NCBI GenBank assembly: GCA_009760855.2 | Contig: WPIO01000183.1 | Span: 1 to 64,000 of the forward strand | DNA length: 64,000 bases | Reading direction: 5' to 3' | From: Cristatella mucedo | Lineage: Eukaryota; Bryozoa; Phylactolaemata; Cristatellidae | Shown here: positions 35,103 through 46,399 of the stretch, in pieces | How the letters are laid out: each line of letters begins with the position of its first letter | How positions within the stretch are numbered: the first letter of the stretch is position 1 | Translations under genes and position numbers: made by a program | Notes under the pieces: generated by a model | What the model was told of the DNA's origin: nothing | Databases searched by the model: none | Seen by the model: only the letters and a program-made list of their open reading frames with translations

Positions 35103-36590
35103 GCTAGAGAGCTAGAGTTAGAGAGCTAGAGTTAGTTAGAGAGCTAGAGTTAGAGAGCTAGAGTTAGAGAGCTAGAGTTAGAGAGCTAGAGTTAGAGAGC
35201 TAGAGTTAGAGAGCTAGAGTTAGAGAGCTAGAGTTAGAGAGCTAGAGTTAGAGAGCTAGAGTTAGAGAGCTAGAGTTAGAGAGCTAGAGTTAGAGAGCTA
35301 GAGTTAGAGAGCTAGAGTTAGAGAGCTAGAGTTAGAGAGCTAGAGTTAGAGAGCTAGAGTTAGAGAGCTAGAGTTAGAGAGCTAGAGTTAGAGAGCTAGA
35401 GTTAGAGAGCTAGAGTTAGAGAGCTAGAGTTAGAGAGCTAGAGTTAGAGAGCTAGAGTTAGAGAGCTAGAGTTAGAGAGCTAGAGTTAGAGAGCTAGAGT
35501 TAGAGAGCTAGAGTTAGAGAGCTAGAGTTAGAGAGAGCTAGAGTTAGAGAGCTAGAGTTAGAGAGCTAGAGTTAGAGAGCTAGAGTTAGAGAGCTAGAGT
35601 TAGAGAGCTAGAGTTAGAGAGCTAGAGTTAGAGAGCTAGAGTTAGAGAGCTAGAGTTAGAGAGCTAGAGTTAGAGAGAGAGAGTTAGAGAGCTAGAGTTA
35701 GAGAGCTAGAGTTAGAGAGCTAGAGTTAGAGAGCTAGAGTTAGAGAACGAGAGAGAACGAGAGAGAGCTAGAGTTAGAGAGCTAGAGTTAGAGAGCTAGA
35801 GTTAGAGAGCTAGAGTTAGAGAGCTAGAGTTAGAGAGCTAGAGTTAGAGAGCTAGAGTTAGAGAGCTAGAGTTAGAGAGCTAGAGTTAGAGAGCTAGAGT
35901 TAGAGAGCTAGAGTTAGAGAGCTAGAGTTAGAGAGCTAGAGTTAGAGAGCTAGAGTGAGTTAGAGAGCTAGAGTTAGAGAGCTAGAGTTAGAGAGCTAGA
36001 GTTAGAGAGCTAGAGTTAGAGAGCTAGAGTTAGAGAGCTAGAGTTAGAGAGCTAGAGTTAGAGAGCTAGAGTTAGAGAGCTAGAGTTAGAGCTAGAGTTA
36101 GAGAGCTAGAGTTAGAGAGCTAGAGTTAGAGAGCTAGAGTTAGAGAGCTAGAGTTAGAGAGCTAGAGTTAGAGAGCTAGAGTTAGAGAGCTAGAGTTAGA
36201 GAGCTAGAGTTAGAGAGCTAGAGTTAGAGAGCTAGAGTTAGAGAGCTAGAGTTAGAGAGCTAGAGTTAGAGAGCTAGAGTTAGAGTTAGAGAGCTAGAGT
36301 TAGAGAGCTAGAGTTAGAGAGCTAGAGTTAGAGAGCTAGAGTTAGAGAGCTAGAGTTAGAGAGCTAGAGTTAGAGAGCTAGAGTTAGAGAGCTAGAGTTA
36401 GAGAGCTAGAGTTAGTTAGAGAGCTAGAGTTAGAGAGCTAGAGTTAGAGAGCTAGAGTTAGAGAGCTAGAGTTAGAGAGCTAGAGTTAGAGAGCTAGAGT
36501 TAGAGAGCTAGAGTTAGAGAGCTAGAGTTAGAGAGCTAGAGTTAGAGAGCTAGAGTTAGAGAGCTAGAGTTAGAGAGAGTTAGTGATAGT
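35103..36590. repeat. Expanded 14-bp array, unit 3 (about 100 copies)
   Basis: Long, very uniform run of TAGAGTTAGAGAGC, against 7 to 12 copies per run in units 1 and 2. Small phase slips (GTTAGTTAG near 35132 and 36413, GAGAGAGAGAG near 35670, GAGTGAGTTAG near 35953) and one intrusion of the decamer (GAACGAGAGAGAACG near 35746) are the only breaks. The uniformity implies a recent expansion. Confidence 0.93.
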
Positions 36591-36774
36591 TAGAGAGCTA
36601 GAGTTAGAGAGCTAGAGTTAGAGAGAGTTAGTGATAGTTAGAGAGCTAGAGTTAGTTAGAGAGCTAGAGTTAGTTAGAGAGCTAGAGTTAGTTAGTGATA
36701 GTTAGAGAGCTATTATGAGTTAGAGAGAGCTATAGAGTTAGAGAGATAGAGTTAGAGAGATAGAGTTAGAGAGA

Positions 36775-37185
36775 GTTAGTGATAGTTAGAGAGCTAGAAG
36801 TTAGTGATAGTTAGAGAGCTAGAGTTAGTTAGAGAGCTAGAGTTAGTTAGAGAGCTAGAGTTAGTTAGAGAGCTAGAGTTAGTTAGTGATAGTTAGAGAG
36901 CTATAGAGTTAGAGAGATAGAGTTAGAGAGATAGAGTTAGAGAGATAGAGTTAGAGAGATAGAGTTAAAGTGAGAGAGAACGAACGACGAGAGAGAAGAG
37001 AGAACGAGAGAGAACGAGAAAGAACGCGAGAGAACGCGAGAAAACGCGAGAGAACGAGAAAGAACGAGAAAGAACGAGAAAGAACGAGAAAGAACGCGAG
37101 AGAACGCGAGAGAACGCGAGAGAACGCGAGAGAACGCGAGAGAACGCGAGAGAACGCGAGAGAACGCGAGAGAACGCGAGAGAAA
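36775..37185. repeat. 411-bp tandem duplication, copy 1
   Basis: Starts GTTAGTGATAGTTAGAGAGC, passes through GATAGAGTTAGAGA repeats and AAAGTGAGAGAGAACGAACG, and ends in GAACGCGAGA decamers. The same series restarts at 37186. Confidence 0.9.
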
Positions 37186-37664
37186 GTTAGTGATAGTTAG
37201 AGAGCTAGAAGTTAGTGATAGTTAGAGAGCTAGAGTTAGTTAGAGAGCTAGAGTTAGTTAGAGAGCTAGAGTTAGTTAGAGAGCTAGAGTTAGTTAGTGA
37301 TAGTTAGAGAGCTATAGAGTTAGAGAGATAGAGTTAGAGAGATAGAGTTAGAGAGATAGAGTTAGAGAGATAGAGTTAAAGTGAGAGAGAACGAACGACG
37401 AGAGAGAAGAGAGAACGAGAGAGAACGAGAAAGAACGCGAGAGAACGCGAGAAAACGCGAGAGAACGAGAAAGAACGAGAAAGAACGAGAAAGAACGCGA
37501 GAGAACGCGAGAGAACGCGAGAGAACGCGAGAGAACGCGAGAGAACGCGAGAGAACGCGAGAGAACGCGAGAGAACGCGAGAGAACGCGAGAGAACGCGA
37601 GCGAACGCGAGAGAACGCGAAAGAACGCGAAAGAACGAAAAAGAACGAAAAAGAAAAAAAAGAC
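37186..37664. repeat. 411-bp tandem duplication, copy 2, and decamer run to the junction
   Basis: Second copy at an offset of exactly 411 bp (the AAAGTGAGAGAG word lies at 36967 and 37378). The decamers then drift to GAACGAAAAA and an A-rich run that meets the second satellite. Confidence 0.88.
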
Positions 37665-39414
37665 GTTGACAGTCCGCTCCAGATAGGGGAAGATGCAAAT
37701 AAGTTGTGGAGACTTGCCGTTGCTTTCAGTGCTTGGGGACGTCATTGGGCTCGAAATAATCAGGTACGTAATAATCAGACAAAATAATTGCAAACGGAAT
37801 AATTAGGTCCGTGGTAATCAGGTACGTAAAAATCGGATACGAAATACTTAAAGGTAATAATCGGGCACGTACTGATTGGGCTCGTGTTGTTTGGGCAGAT
37901 AATAATTGGTGACGTGATAATCTGGCACTTGATAACCAAGGACGTAATAATCGGGGACGTAATAATTAAGGATGTGATAAACAGGGAAGTAATCATCGGG
38001 TACCTATAAATCGGGCTCGTACCAATCGGGTCTGTTAATATCGTGTACGTAACAATCGGGTACGTATCAATGCCTGCGCTTAGAAGCAACTACAAGTAAG
38101 ATATTAAAAATTTATTAGGACTATGTATACACCTGAAGGAGATTCGTTTCCAAAAGAAAAGACGCCTGAATGGTTTTAACTAGATAGATAATTTACTCAG
38201 AACGACGGCGTTTATAGGAATGTTCGAGATGCATCACAATGAATTCCATTAAACTATTTACAACACTAAAGGATACATATTTCTAAAAGAAATGATGCGT
38301 AAATGGTTATAGCAGGGAAATAGCTTACTCGGACTGCTTGTGCTTTGTTGGTACACGTAGTGAGAAATTAATATGCATGCATTTAGACTTATTATAATAC
38401 AAAAGGAGCTATATTTCCAGAAAAGAGGACGCGTAAATAATTATAGCTTACAAGATAAGTTTCTCGAAACGTCGGCGGTTTAAAGGATCGACAAGTTGGA
38501 TAATGCGGTACTTATTAAGACTAATTGTAACAATAACGATCATACGTTTACGAAAGAAATGACGCGTAAATGGTTTTAGGAGGGGATTTACTCGTGACAC
38601 CCACGTTTGGAAGGTCCTACCAGAAAGATAATAAATTGTTAAATGAGAATATTTAAAGGTAAACGATCCCGAGACGCGTGCGTTGATAAATTTTGCAGCG
38701 GCGATAATTTACGCCCGATGCCTGTGGTTTAAAGGCACTACTAGTAGGATAATTCTTTATTTAGTCGGAATAATTCTAACATTAACCGATACATGCCACG
38801 CAAAAGACGTGTAAACTGTTTTAGGCGATAAAAGTACTCATTCGGAACGCCTGAGCTCAGGAGGTTGTACCAGTAAGATTATAAATTACGAAATGAGACT
38901 ATGTATACAACTGAAGGATATATATTTCCCGAAAAAAACACGCGAAAAGGTTTATACAGGAGATGAGAGCTTTATCGAAACGCTGGCGCTGTGGAGATCG
39001 ACCAACGGGAAAACGAAGTATTTATTAAGACTAATTACGGCACTAGAGGATATATATTTCTAAAAGAAAAAAAGCAAAAACAATGTCGGCTTGGGATTTA
39101 ATGTACCCGCAACGCCGTGGCTTTAAAGGCTCTACAAGCGGGCTGACGAGTTATTCATTAGGACAAATAATAACATTAGAGCATATACGTTCACAGAGCA
39201 AAACACGCGTCGATGGTTTTAGCATGTGAGATAACTTACTCGGAACGCCTGCGGTTAGAAGATACTACAAGTAAGATAATAAACATTTATTTAGACTATG
39301 TATACGACAAAAGGATATATGTTTCCCAAAGAAAAGACGCCAGCTAAAGGCAAAGCGAGCAAGATCGATGCCATCCGCAGCAGCTACCCGTAGCATACAG
39401 TTATCGCAGAAGAT
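37665..39414. repeat. Second satellite, unit E1 (1750 bp), left edge of the array
   Basis: Begins abruptly inside the linker at GTTGACAGTCCGCTCC, right after the A-rich end of domain I, so the first part of the linker is missing. A short 15-bp array (37754-38071) is followed by ten monomers of about 130 bp, with their GGATAT-equivalent words near 38138, 38271, 38405, 38538, 38664, 38787, 38916, 39048, 39181 and 39313 (steps of 123 to 134 bp). Confidence 0.92.
37754..38071. repeat. 15-bp minisatellite array, E1 (318 bp)
   Basis: TAATAATCGGGCACG-like words. No AAAGTAGGCCTCAT spacer, so no extra module. Confidence 0.9.
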
Positions 39415-39505
39415 GTTGACAGTCCGCTCCAGATAGGGAAAGATGCAAATAAGTCGTGGAGACTTGCCGTTGCTTTCAGTGCTCGGGGACGTCATCGGGC
39501 TCGAA
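39350..39505. repeat. Conserved ~155-bp linker of the second satellite (E1/E2 copy)
   Basis: From CCAGCTAAAGGCAAA through GATCGATGCCATCCGCAGC, GTTGACAGTCCGCTCCAG, GACTTGCCGTTGCTTTCAG to CGGGCTCG. It is neither monomer nor 15-bp repeat. Its GTTGACAGTCC word (or variant) recurs at 37665 (truncated copy), 39415, 41406, 43351, 46400, 48782, 51537, 54105, 57061, 59901 and 62886. A minus-strand frame of about 92 codons crosses it in many copies, but the changes between copies often alter the residue (Y/S, V/F, C/S, R/L), which argues against selection on a protein. Confidence 0.88.
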
Positions 39506-41405
39506 ATAATCAGGTACGTAATAATCAGACAAAATAATTGCAAACGTAATAATTAGGTCCGTGGTAATCAGGTACGTAATAGTCGGATACGAAATACTTA
39601 AAGGTAATAATCGGGCACGTACTGATCGGGCTCGTGTTGTTTGGGCAGATAATAATTGGTGACGTGATAATCGGGTATGAAGTAAAAGAGCACCTATTAA
39701 TCGGTGACGTAATAATAGAAGACGTAATAGTCGGTGACGAAAAAATCAGGGAAATAAAAATAGGCCTCATAATAATCGGGCAGATAATAATCCTTGACGT
39801 GATAATCGGGAATGTAATATTCAGGCACCTAATAATCGCGGACGTAATAATCGGAGACGTAGTAATCGGGCTTGTATTGATCGGCACATAATAATCGGTA
39901 ACGTAATAATCGGGTATGTAATGATCGGGTACTTGATAATCGTGTACGTAATAATTGAGGACATTATAAACAGGGAAGTAATCGTCGGGTACGTATAAAT
40001 CGGGCTCGCAATAGTCGGGGCTGTTATTATCGTGTACGTAACAATCGGGTACGTAACAATGCCTGCGCTTAGAAGGAACTACAAGTAAGATAATAAAAAT
40101 TCATGAAGACTATGTGTACACCTACAGGAGATTCGTTTCCCAAAGAAAAGACGCCTGAATGGATTTACCGGGAAAGATAATTTACTCGGAACGCCAGGGT
40201 TTATAAAAATGTTCTAGATGCATCACAATGCATTTCATTAGACTATTTACAACACTAAAGGATACATATTTTAAGAAGAAAAGAAGCGTAAATGGTTATA
40301 GCAGGGAAATAGCTTACTCGGAATGCCTTTGCTTGGTTGGTACAAAAAGTGAGAAAAACATATGCATTCATTGAGACTATTTATAATACTAAAGGAGCTA
40401 TATTTCCAGAAAAGAGGACGCGTAAATGGTTATAGCTTACAAGATAAGTTTCTCGAAACGCCGGCGGCTTGAAGGATCGAGAAGTTGGATAATGCAGTAC
40501 TTATTAGGACTAATTGTAACAATAACGAACATACGTTTGCGAAAGAAAAGACGCGGAAATGGTTTGAGAAAGAGATTTACTTGGGACACCCGCGTTTGGA
40601 AGATACTACCAGAAAGATAATAAATATTTAAATGAGACTATTTTAAGGTAAACGAACCCGAGACGCGCGCGTTGATAAATTTTGCGATTGCGATAATTAA
40701 CGCCCGACGCCTGTGGTTCAAAGGCAACACTAGTAGGATAATTATCGATTGAGTCGGACTAATTCTAACATTAACTGATACATTTTTGCCACGGAAAAGA
40801 CGTGTAAACTGTTATAGGCGATAAAAGTACTTATTCGGAACGCCTGTGGTCAGAAGGTTGTACCAGTTAGATTATAAATTACGAAATGAGACTATGTATA
40901 CAACTGAAGGATATATATTTCCCGAAAAAAACACGCGAAAAGGTTTATACAGGAGATGAGAGCTTTATCGAAACGCTGGCGCTGTGAAGATCGACCAGCG
41001 GGAAAACGAAGTATTTGTTAAGACTAATTATTGTGCTAGAGGATATAAATTTCTACAAAAAAAAGCGAAAACAATGTCGGCTTGGGATTTAATGTACCCG
41101 CAACGCCGTGGCTTTAAAGGCTCTACAAGCGGGCTGACGAGTTATTCATTAGGACAAATAATAACATTAGAGCATATACGTTCACAGAGCAAAACACGCG
41201 TCGATGGTTTTAGCATGTGAGATAACTTACTCGGAACGCCTGCGGATAGAAGATACTACAAGTAAGATAATAAATATTTATTGAGACTATGTATACAACA
41301 AAAGGATATATGTTTCCCAAAGAAAAGACGCCAGCTAAAGGCAAATCGAGCAAGATCGATGCCATCCGCAGCAGCTACCCGTACCATACAGTTATCGCAA
41401 AAGAT
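39415..41405. repeat. Second satellite, unit E2 (1991 bp)
   Basis: Linker remainder, 15-bp array to 40060, then the ten-monomer block. Its monomers include GTCGGCTTGGGATTTAATG near 41076, a word found in all complete units. Confidence 0.93.
39504..40060. repeat. 15-bp minisatellite array, E2 (557 bp)
   Basis: One spacer (AAAATAGGCCTCAT near 39757), so one module. Confidence 0.9.
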
Positions 41406-43350
41406 GTTGACAGTCCGCTCCAGATAGGGGAAGATGGAAATAAGTCGTGGGGACTTGCCGTTGCTTTCAGTGCTCGGGGACGTCATCGGGCTCGAAATAA
41501 TCGGGTACGTAATAATCAGACAAAATAACTGCAAACGTAATAATTAGGTCCGTTGTAATCAGGTACGTAATAATCGGATACGACATACTTAAAGGTAATA
41601 ATCGGACACGTAATAATCGGGCTCGTATTGTTAGGGCAGATAATAATTGGTGATGTGATAATCGGGTATGAACTAATAGAGCACCTAATAGTCGACGACG
41701 GAATAATAGAAGACGTAATAATCGGTGACGAAAAATCAGGGAAATAAAAGTAGGCCTAATAATAATTGGGCTGATAATAATCCGTGACGTGATAATCGGG
41801 TATGTAAGCATCAGGCACCTAATAATAGCGGACGTAATAATCGTGGACGTAGTAATCGGGCTTGTATTGATCGGGCATATAATAATCGGTGACGTGATAA
41901 TTGAATTTGTAACAATCGGGCACTTGATAATCGTGTGCGTAATAATTGAGGAAGTGATAAACAAGGAAGTAATCATCGGGTGCGTATAAATCGGGCTCGT
42001 ACCAATCGGGTCTGTTAATATCGTGTACGTAACAATCGGGTACGTAACAATGCCTGCGCTTAGAAGGAACTACAAGTAAGATAATAAAAATTTATTAAGA
42101 CTATTTATACACCTAAAGGAGATTTGTTTCCTATAGAAAAGACGCCTGAATGGTTTCATCGGGAAAGATAATTTACTCGGAACGCCAGTCGTTTATAAGA
42201 ATGTTCTAGCTGCATCACAATGCATTTCATTAGACTATTTACAACACTAAAGGATACATATTTCCAGAAGAAATGACGCGTAAATGGTTATAGCAGGGAA
42301 ATAACTTACTCGGAACGCCTGTGCTTGGTTGGTACAAGTAGTGAGAAATATATATGCATTCATTGACACTATTTATAATACTAAAGGAGCTATATTTCCA
42401 GAAATGAGGACGCGTAAATGGTTATAGCTTACAATATAACTTTCTCGAAACGCCGGCGGCTAGAATGATCGACAAGTTGGATAATGCAGTACTTATTAGG
42501 ACTAATTGTAACAATAACGAACATACGTTTCCGAAAGAAAAGACGCGTAAATGGTTTTAGGAAGGGATTTACTCGGGACACCCGCGTTTGGAAGTTACTA
42601 CCAGAAAGATAATAAATTGTTAAATGAGACTATTTTAAGGTAAACGATCCCGAGACCTGTGAGTTGATAGATTTTGCGGCGGCGATAATTTACTCCTGAC
42701 GCCTGTGGTTTAAAGGGAACACTAGTAGGATAATTATCGAGTGAGTCGGACTAATTCTAACATTAACTGATACATATTTGCCACGGAAAAGACGTGTAAA
42801 CTGTTTTAGGCGATAAAAGTACTTATTCGGAACGCCAGCGCTTAGAAGGTTGTACCAGTAAGATTATAAATTACGAAATGAGACTATGTATACAACTAAA
42901 GGATATATATTTTCCGAAAAAAACACGCGAAAAGGTTTTTACAGGAGATAAGAGCTTTATCGAAACGCTGGCGCTGTGAAGATCGACCAACGGGAAAACG
43001 AAGTATTAATTAAGACTAATAATTGCACTAGAGGACATGTATTTCTAAAAGAAAAAAAGCGAAAACAATGCCGGCTTGGGATTTAATGTACCCGCAACGC
43101 CGTGGCTTTAAAGGCCCTACAAGCGGGCTGACGAGTTATTCATTAGGACAAATAATAACAAGAGAGCATATACGTTTACGGAGAAAAAGACGCATCAATG
43201 GTTTTAGTATGTGTGATAAGATTTATTGAGACTATGTATACAACAAAAGGATATATGTTTCCCAAAGAAAAGACGCCAGCTAAAGGCAAATCGAGCAAGA
43301 TCGATGCCATCCGCAGCAGCTACCCGTAGCATACAGTTATCGCAAAAGAT
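41406..43350. repeat. Second satellite, unit E3 (1945 bp)
   Basis: Array to 42051, then the monomer block. About 49 bp is missing at 43220, where GTGTGATAAG runs straight into ATTTATTGAGAC. Confidence 0.93.
41495..42051. repeat. 15-bp minisatellite array, E3 (557 bp)
   Basis: One spacer (GTAGGCCTAAT near 41750). Same length as the E2 array. Confidence 0.9.
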
Positions 43351-46300
43351 GTTGACAGTCCGCTCCAGATAGGGGAAGAATTAAATAAGTCGTGGAGACT
43401 TGCCGTTGCTTTCAGTGCTCGGGGACGTCATCGGGCTCGAAATAATCGGGTACGTAATAATCAGACAAAATAACTGCAAACGTAATAATTAGTTCCGTGG
43501 TAGTCAGGTACGTAATAATCGGATACGAAATACTTTAAGGTAATAATCGGGCACGTACTATTCGGGCTCGTATTGTTTGGGCAGATAATAATTGGTGACG
43601 TAATAATCGGGTATGAAGTAATAGAGCACCTAATAATCGGTGACGTAGTAATAGAAGACGTAATAATCGGTGACGAAAAAAAAAGGGAAATAAAAGTAGG
43701 CCTCATAATAATCGGGCTGATAATAGTCCATGACGTGATAATCGGGTATGTAATAATCAGGCACCTAATAATCGCGGACGTAATAATCGGGGACGTTGTA
43801 ATCGGGCTTGTATTGTATAATGATCGGGGTGACCTAATAATCGTGGACGTAATAATCGCGGACGTAAAAATCGGGCTTGTATTGATCGGGCACATATTAA
43901 TTGGTGACGTGGCAATCGGTGACGTAATATTCAGGTATGTAATAATCAGGCACTTGATAATCGAGCACCGAATAATCGTTGACGTAAAAATAGAAGACGT
44001 AATATTCGGTGACGAAATATCAGGTAAATAAAAGAAGGCCTCATAATTATCGGGCTGATGATAATCCGTGACGTGATAATCGGGTATGTAATAATCGGGC
44101 ACTTAATAATCGTGTATGTAATAATTAAGGACGTAATAATCGGGGACGAAAAAAAAAAGTAAATAAATAAAAGTCGCGGCGTAGTAATCGGGGACGTTTG
44201 TAATCATAATAATCGGGCTGATAATAGTCCATGACGTGATAATCGGGGTATGTAATAATCAGGCACCTAATAATCGCGGACGTAAGTATGTAATCTAATA
44301 ATCGGGACGTTGTAATCGGGGGTTGTAATCGGGCTTGTATTGATCGGGCACATAATAAACGGGCTGATGATAATCCGTGACGTGGTAATCGGGTATGTAA
44401 TAATCGGGCACTTGATAATCGTGTACGTAATAATCGAGGACGTAATAATCGGGGACGAAAAAATAAAGTAAATAAATAAAAGTAGGCCTCATAATAATCG
44501 GGCAGATAAGAATCCGTGACGTGATAATCGGGTATGTAATAATCAGGCACCTAATAATCGCGGACGTAATAATCGGGGACGTAGTAATCGGGCTTGCATT
44601 GATCGGGCACATAATAATCGGTGACGTGATAATCGGTGACGTGATAGTCGGGTATGTAATAACCGGGCACTTGATAATCGAGCACCTAATAATCGGTGCC
44701 GTAATAATAGAAGACGTAATAATCGGTGGCGAAAAATCAGGGAAATAAAAGTAGGCCTCATATTAATCGGGCTGATAATAATCCGTGACGTGATAATCGG
44801 GTATGTCATAATCAGGCACCAAATAATCGCGGACGTAATAATCGGGGACGTAGTAATCGGGCTTGAATTGATCAGGCACATAATAATCGGTGACGTGTAA
44901 TCGGGTTTGTAATAATCGGGCACTTAATAATCGAGGACGTAATAATCGGGGACTTAATAAACAGGGAAGTAATCATCGGGTACGTATAAATCGGGCTCGT
45001 ACCAATCGGGTCTGTTAATATCGTGTACGTAACAATCGGGTACGCAACAAGGCCTGCGCTTAGAAGCAACTACAAGTACGATAATAAAAATGTATTAAGA
45101 CTATTTACACACCTAAAGGAGATTTGTTTCCTAAAGAAAAGACGCCTGAATGGTTTTAACGGGAAAGATAACTTACTCGGAACGCCAGGCGTTTATAGGA
45201 ATGTTCTAGCTGCATCACAATGCATTATATTAGACTATTTACAACGCGAAAGGATACATATTTCCAGAAGCAAAGATGCGCAAATGGCTATAGCGGGGAA
45301 ATAGCTTACTCGGGATGCCTGTGCTTGGTTGGTACAAGTTGTGAGAAATATATATGCATTCATTGAGACTATTTATAATACTAAAGGAGCTATATTACCA
45401 GAAACGAGGACGCGTAAATGGCTATAGCTTACAAGATAACTTTCTCGAAACGCCGGCGGCTTGAAGGATCGTCAAGTTGGATAATGCAGTACTTGTTAAA
45501 ACTAATTGTAACAATAACGAACATACGTTTCCGAAAGAAAAGACGCGTAAATACTTTTTGGAGGGGATTTACTCGGGACACCCGCGCTTTGAAGGTACTA
45601 CCAGAAAGATAATAAATTGTTAAATGAGAATATTTAAAGGTAAACGATCCCGAGACGCGTGCGTTGATAAATTTTGCGGCGGCGATAATTTACGCCCGAC
45701 GCCTGTGGTTTAAAGGCACTACTAGTAGGATAATTCTTGATTTAGTCGGACTAATTCAAACATTAAATGATACATATTTGCCATGGAAAAGACGTGTAAT
45801 TTGTTTCAGGCGATAAAAGTACTTATTCGGAATGCCTGCGCTTAGAAGGTTGTAGCAGTAAGATTATAAATTACGAAATGAGACTATGTATGCAACTGAA
45901 GGATATATATTTCCCGAAAAAAATACGCGAAAAGGTTTATACAGGAGATAAGAGCTTTATCGAAACGCTGGCGCTGTGAAGATCGACCAACGGGAAAACG
46001 AAGTATTAATTAAGAATAATAATTGCACTAGAGGACATATATTTCTAAAAGAAAAAAAGCGAAAACAATGCCGGCTTGGGATTTAATGTACCCGCAACGC
46101 CGTGGCTTTAAAGGCCCTACAAGCGGGCTAACGAGTTATTCATTAGGACAAATAATAAGAAGAGAGCATATACGTTCACGGAGAAAAAGACGCGTCAATG
46201 GTTTTAGTATGTGTGATAAGTTACTCGGAACGCCTGCGGATAGAAGATACTACAAGTAAGATAATAAATATTTATTGAGACTATGTATACAACAAAAAGA

Positions 46301-46399
46301 TATATGTTTCCCAAAGAAAAGACGCCAGCTAAAGGCAAATCGAGCAAGATCGATGCCATCCGCAGCATCTACCCGTAGCATACAGTTATCGCTAAAGAT
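43351..46399. repeat. Second satellite, unit E4 (3049 bp, longest)
   Basis: First unit with a large 15-bp array (to 45050). It includes a disordered stretch at about 44150-44345 and an odd insertion (TATTGTATAATGATCGGGG) near 43811. The monomer block is complete. Confidence 0.92.
43440..45050. repeat. 15-bp minisatellite array, E4 (1611 bp)
   Basis: Four intact spacers (near 43700, 44032, 44484, 44753) and one broken (AAAGTCGCGGCG near 44169). Confidence 0.9.

Larger units (their letters stand above)
26465..37664. repeat. Higher-order repeat unit 3 with an atypical end, 11.2 kb
   Basis: A, B and C match units 1 and 2 closely. From about 35100 the D segment departs: the mixed decamer/palindrome array is replaced by a long 14-bp array and a 411-bp duplication. 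The unit then ends at a sharp junction with the second satellite. It is the last unit of this family in the window. Confidence 0.9.
34934..37664. repeat. Segment D (unit 3), expanded 14-mer form without palindromes
   Basis: Begins like the others with GAACGCGAGA decamers (34934-35102), then runs into about 1.5 kb of the 14-mer. A mixed stretch with GTTAGTGATAGTTAG words (36591-36969) and two decamer blocks follow. I see no CTCTCTAACTCTA anywhere in it. Confidence 0.9.

Noticed and set aside
35103-36590. Telomere-like repeat (TTAGAG words)
   Set aside because: The period is 14 bp (TAGAGTTAGAGAGC), not a short telomeric unit such as TTAGGG or TTAGG, and the array is internal, between two other satellites.
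1-37664. Ribosomal DNA intergenic spacer with sub-repeats
   Set aside because: More than two complete units pass without any rRNA sequence, so this is not an rDNA spacer.
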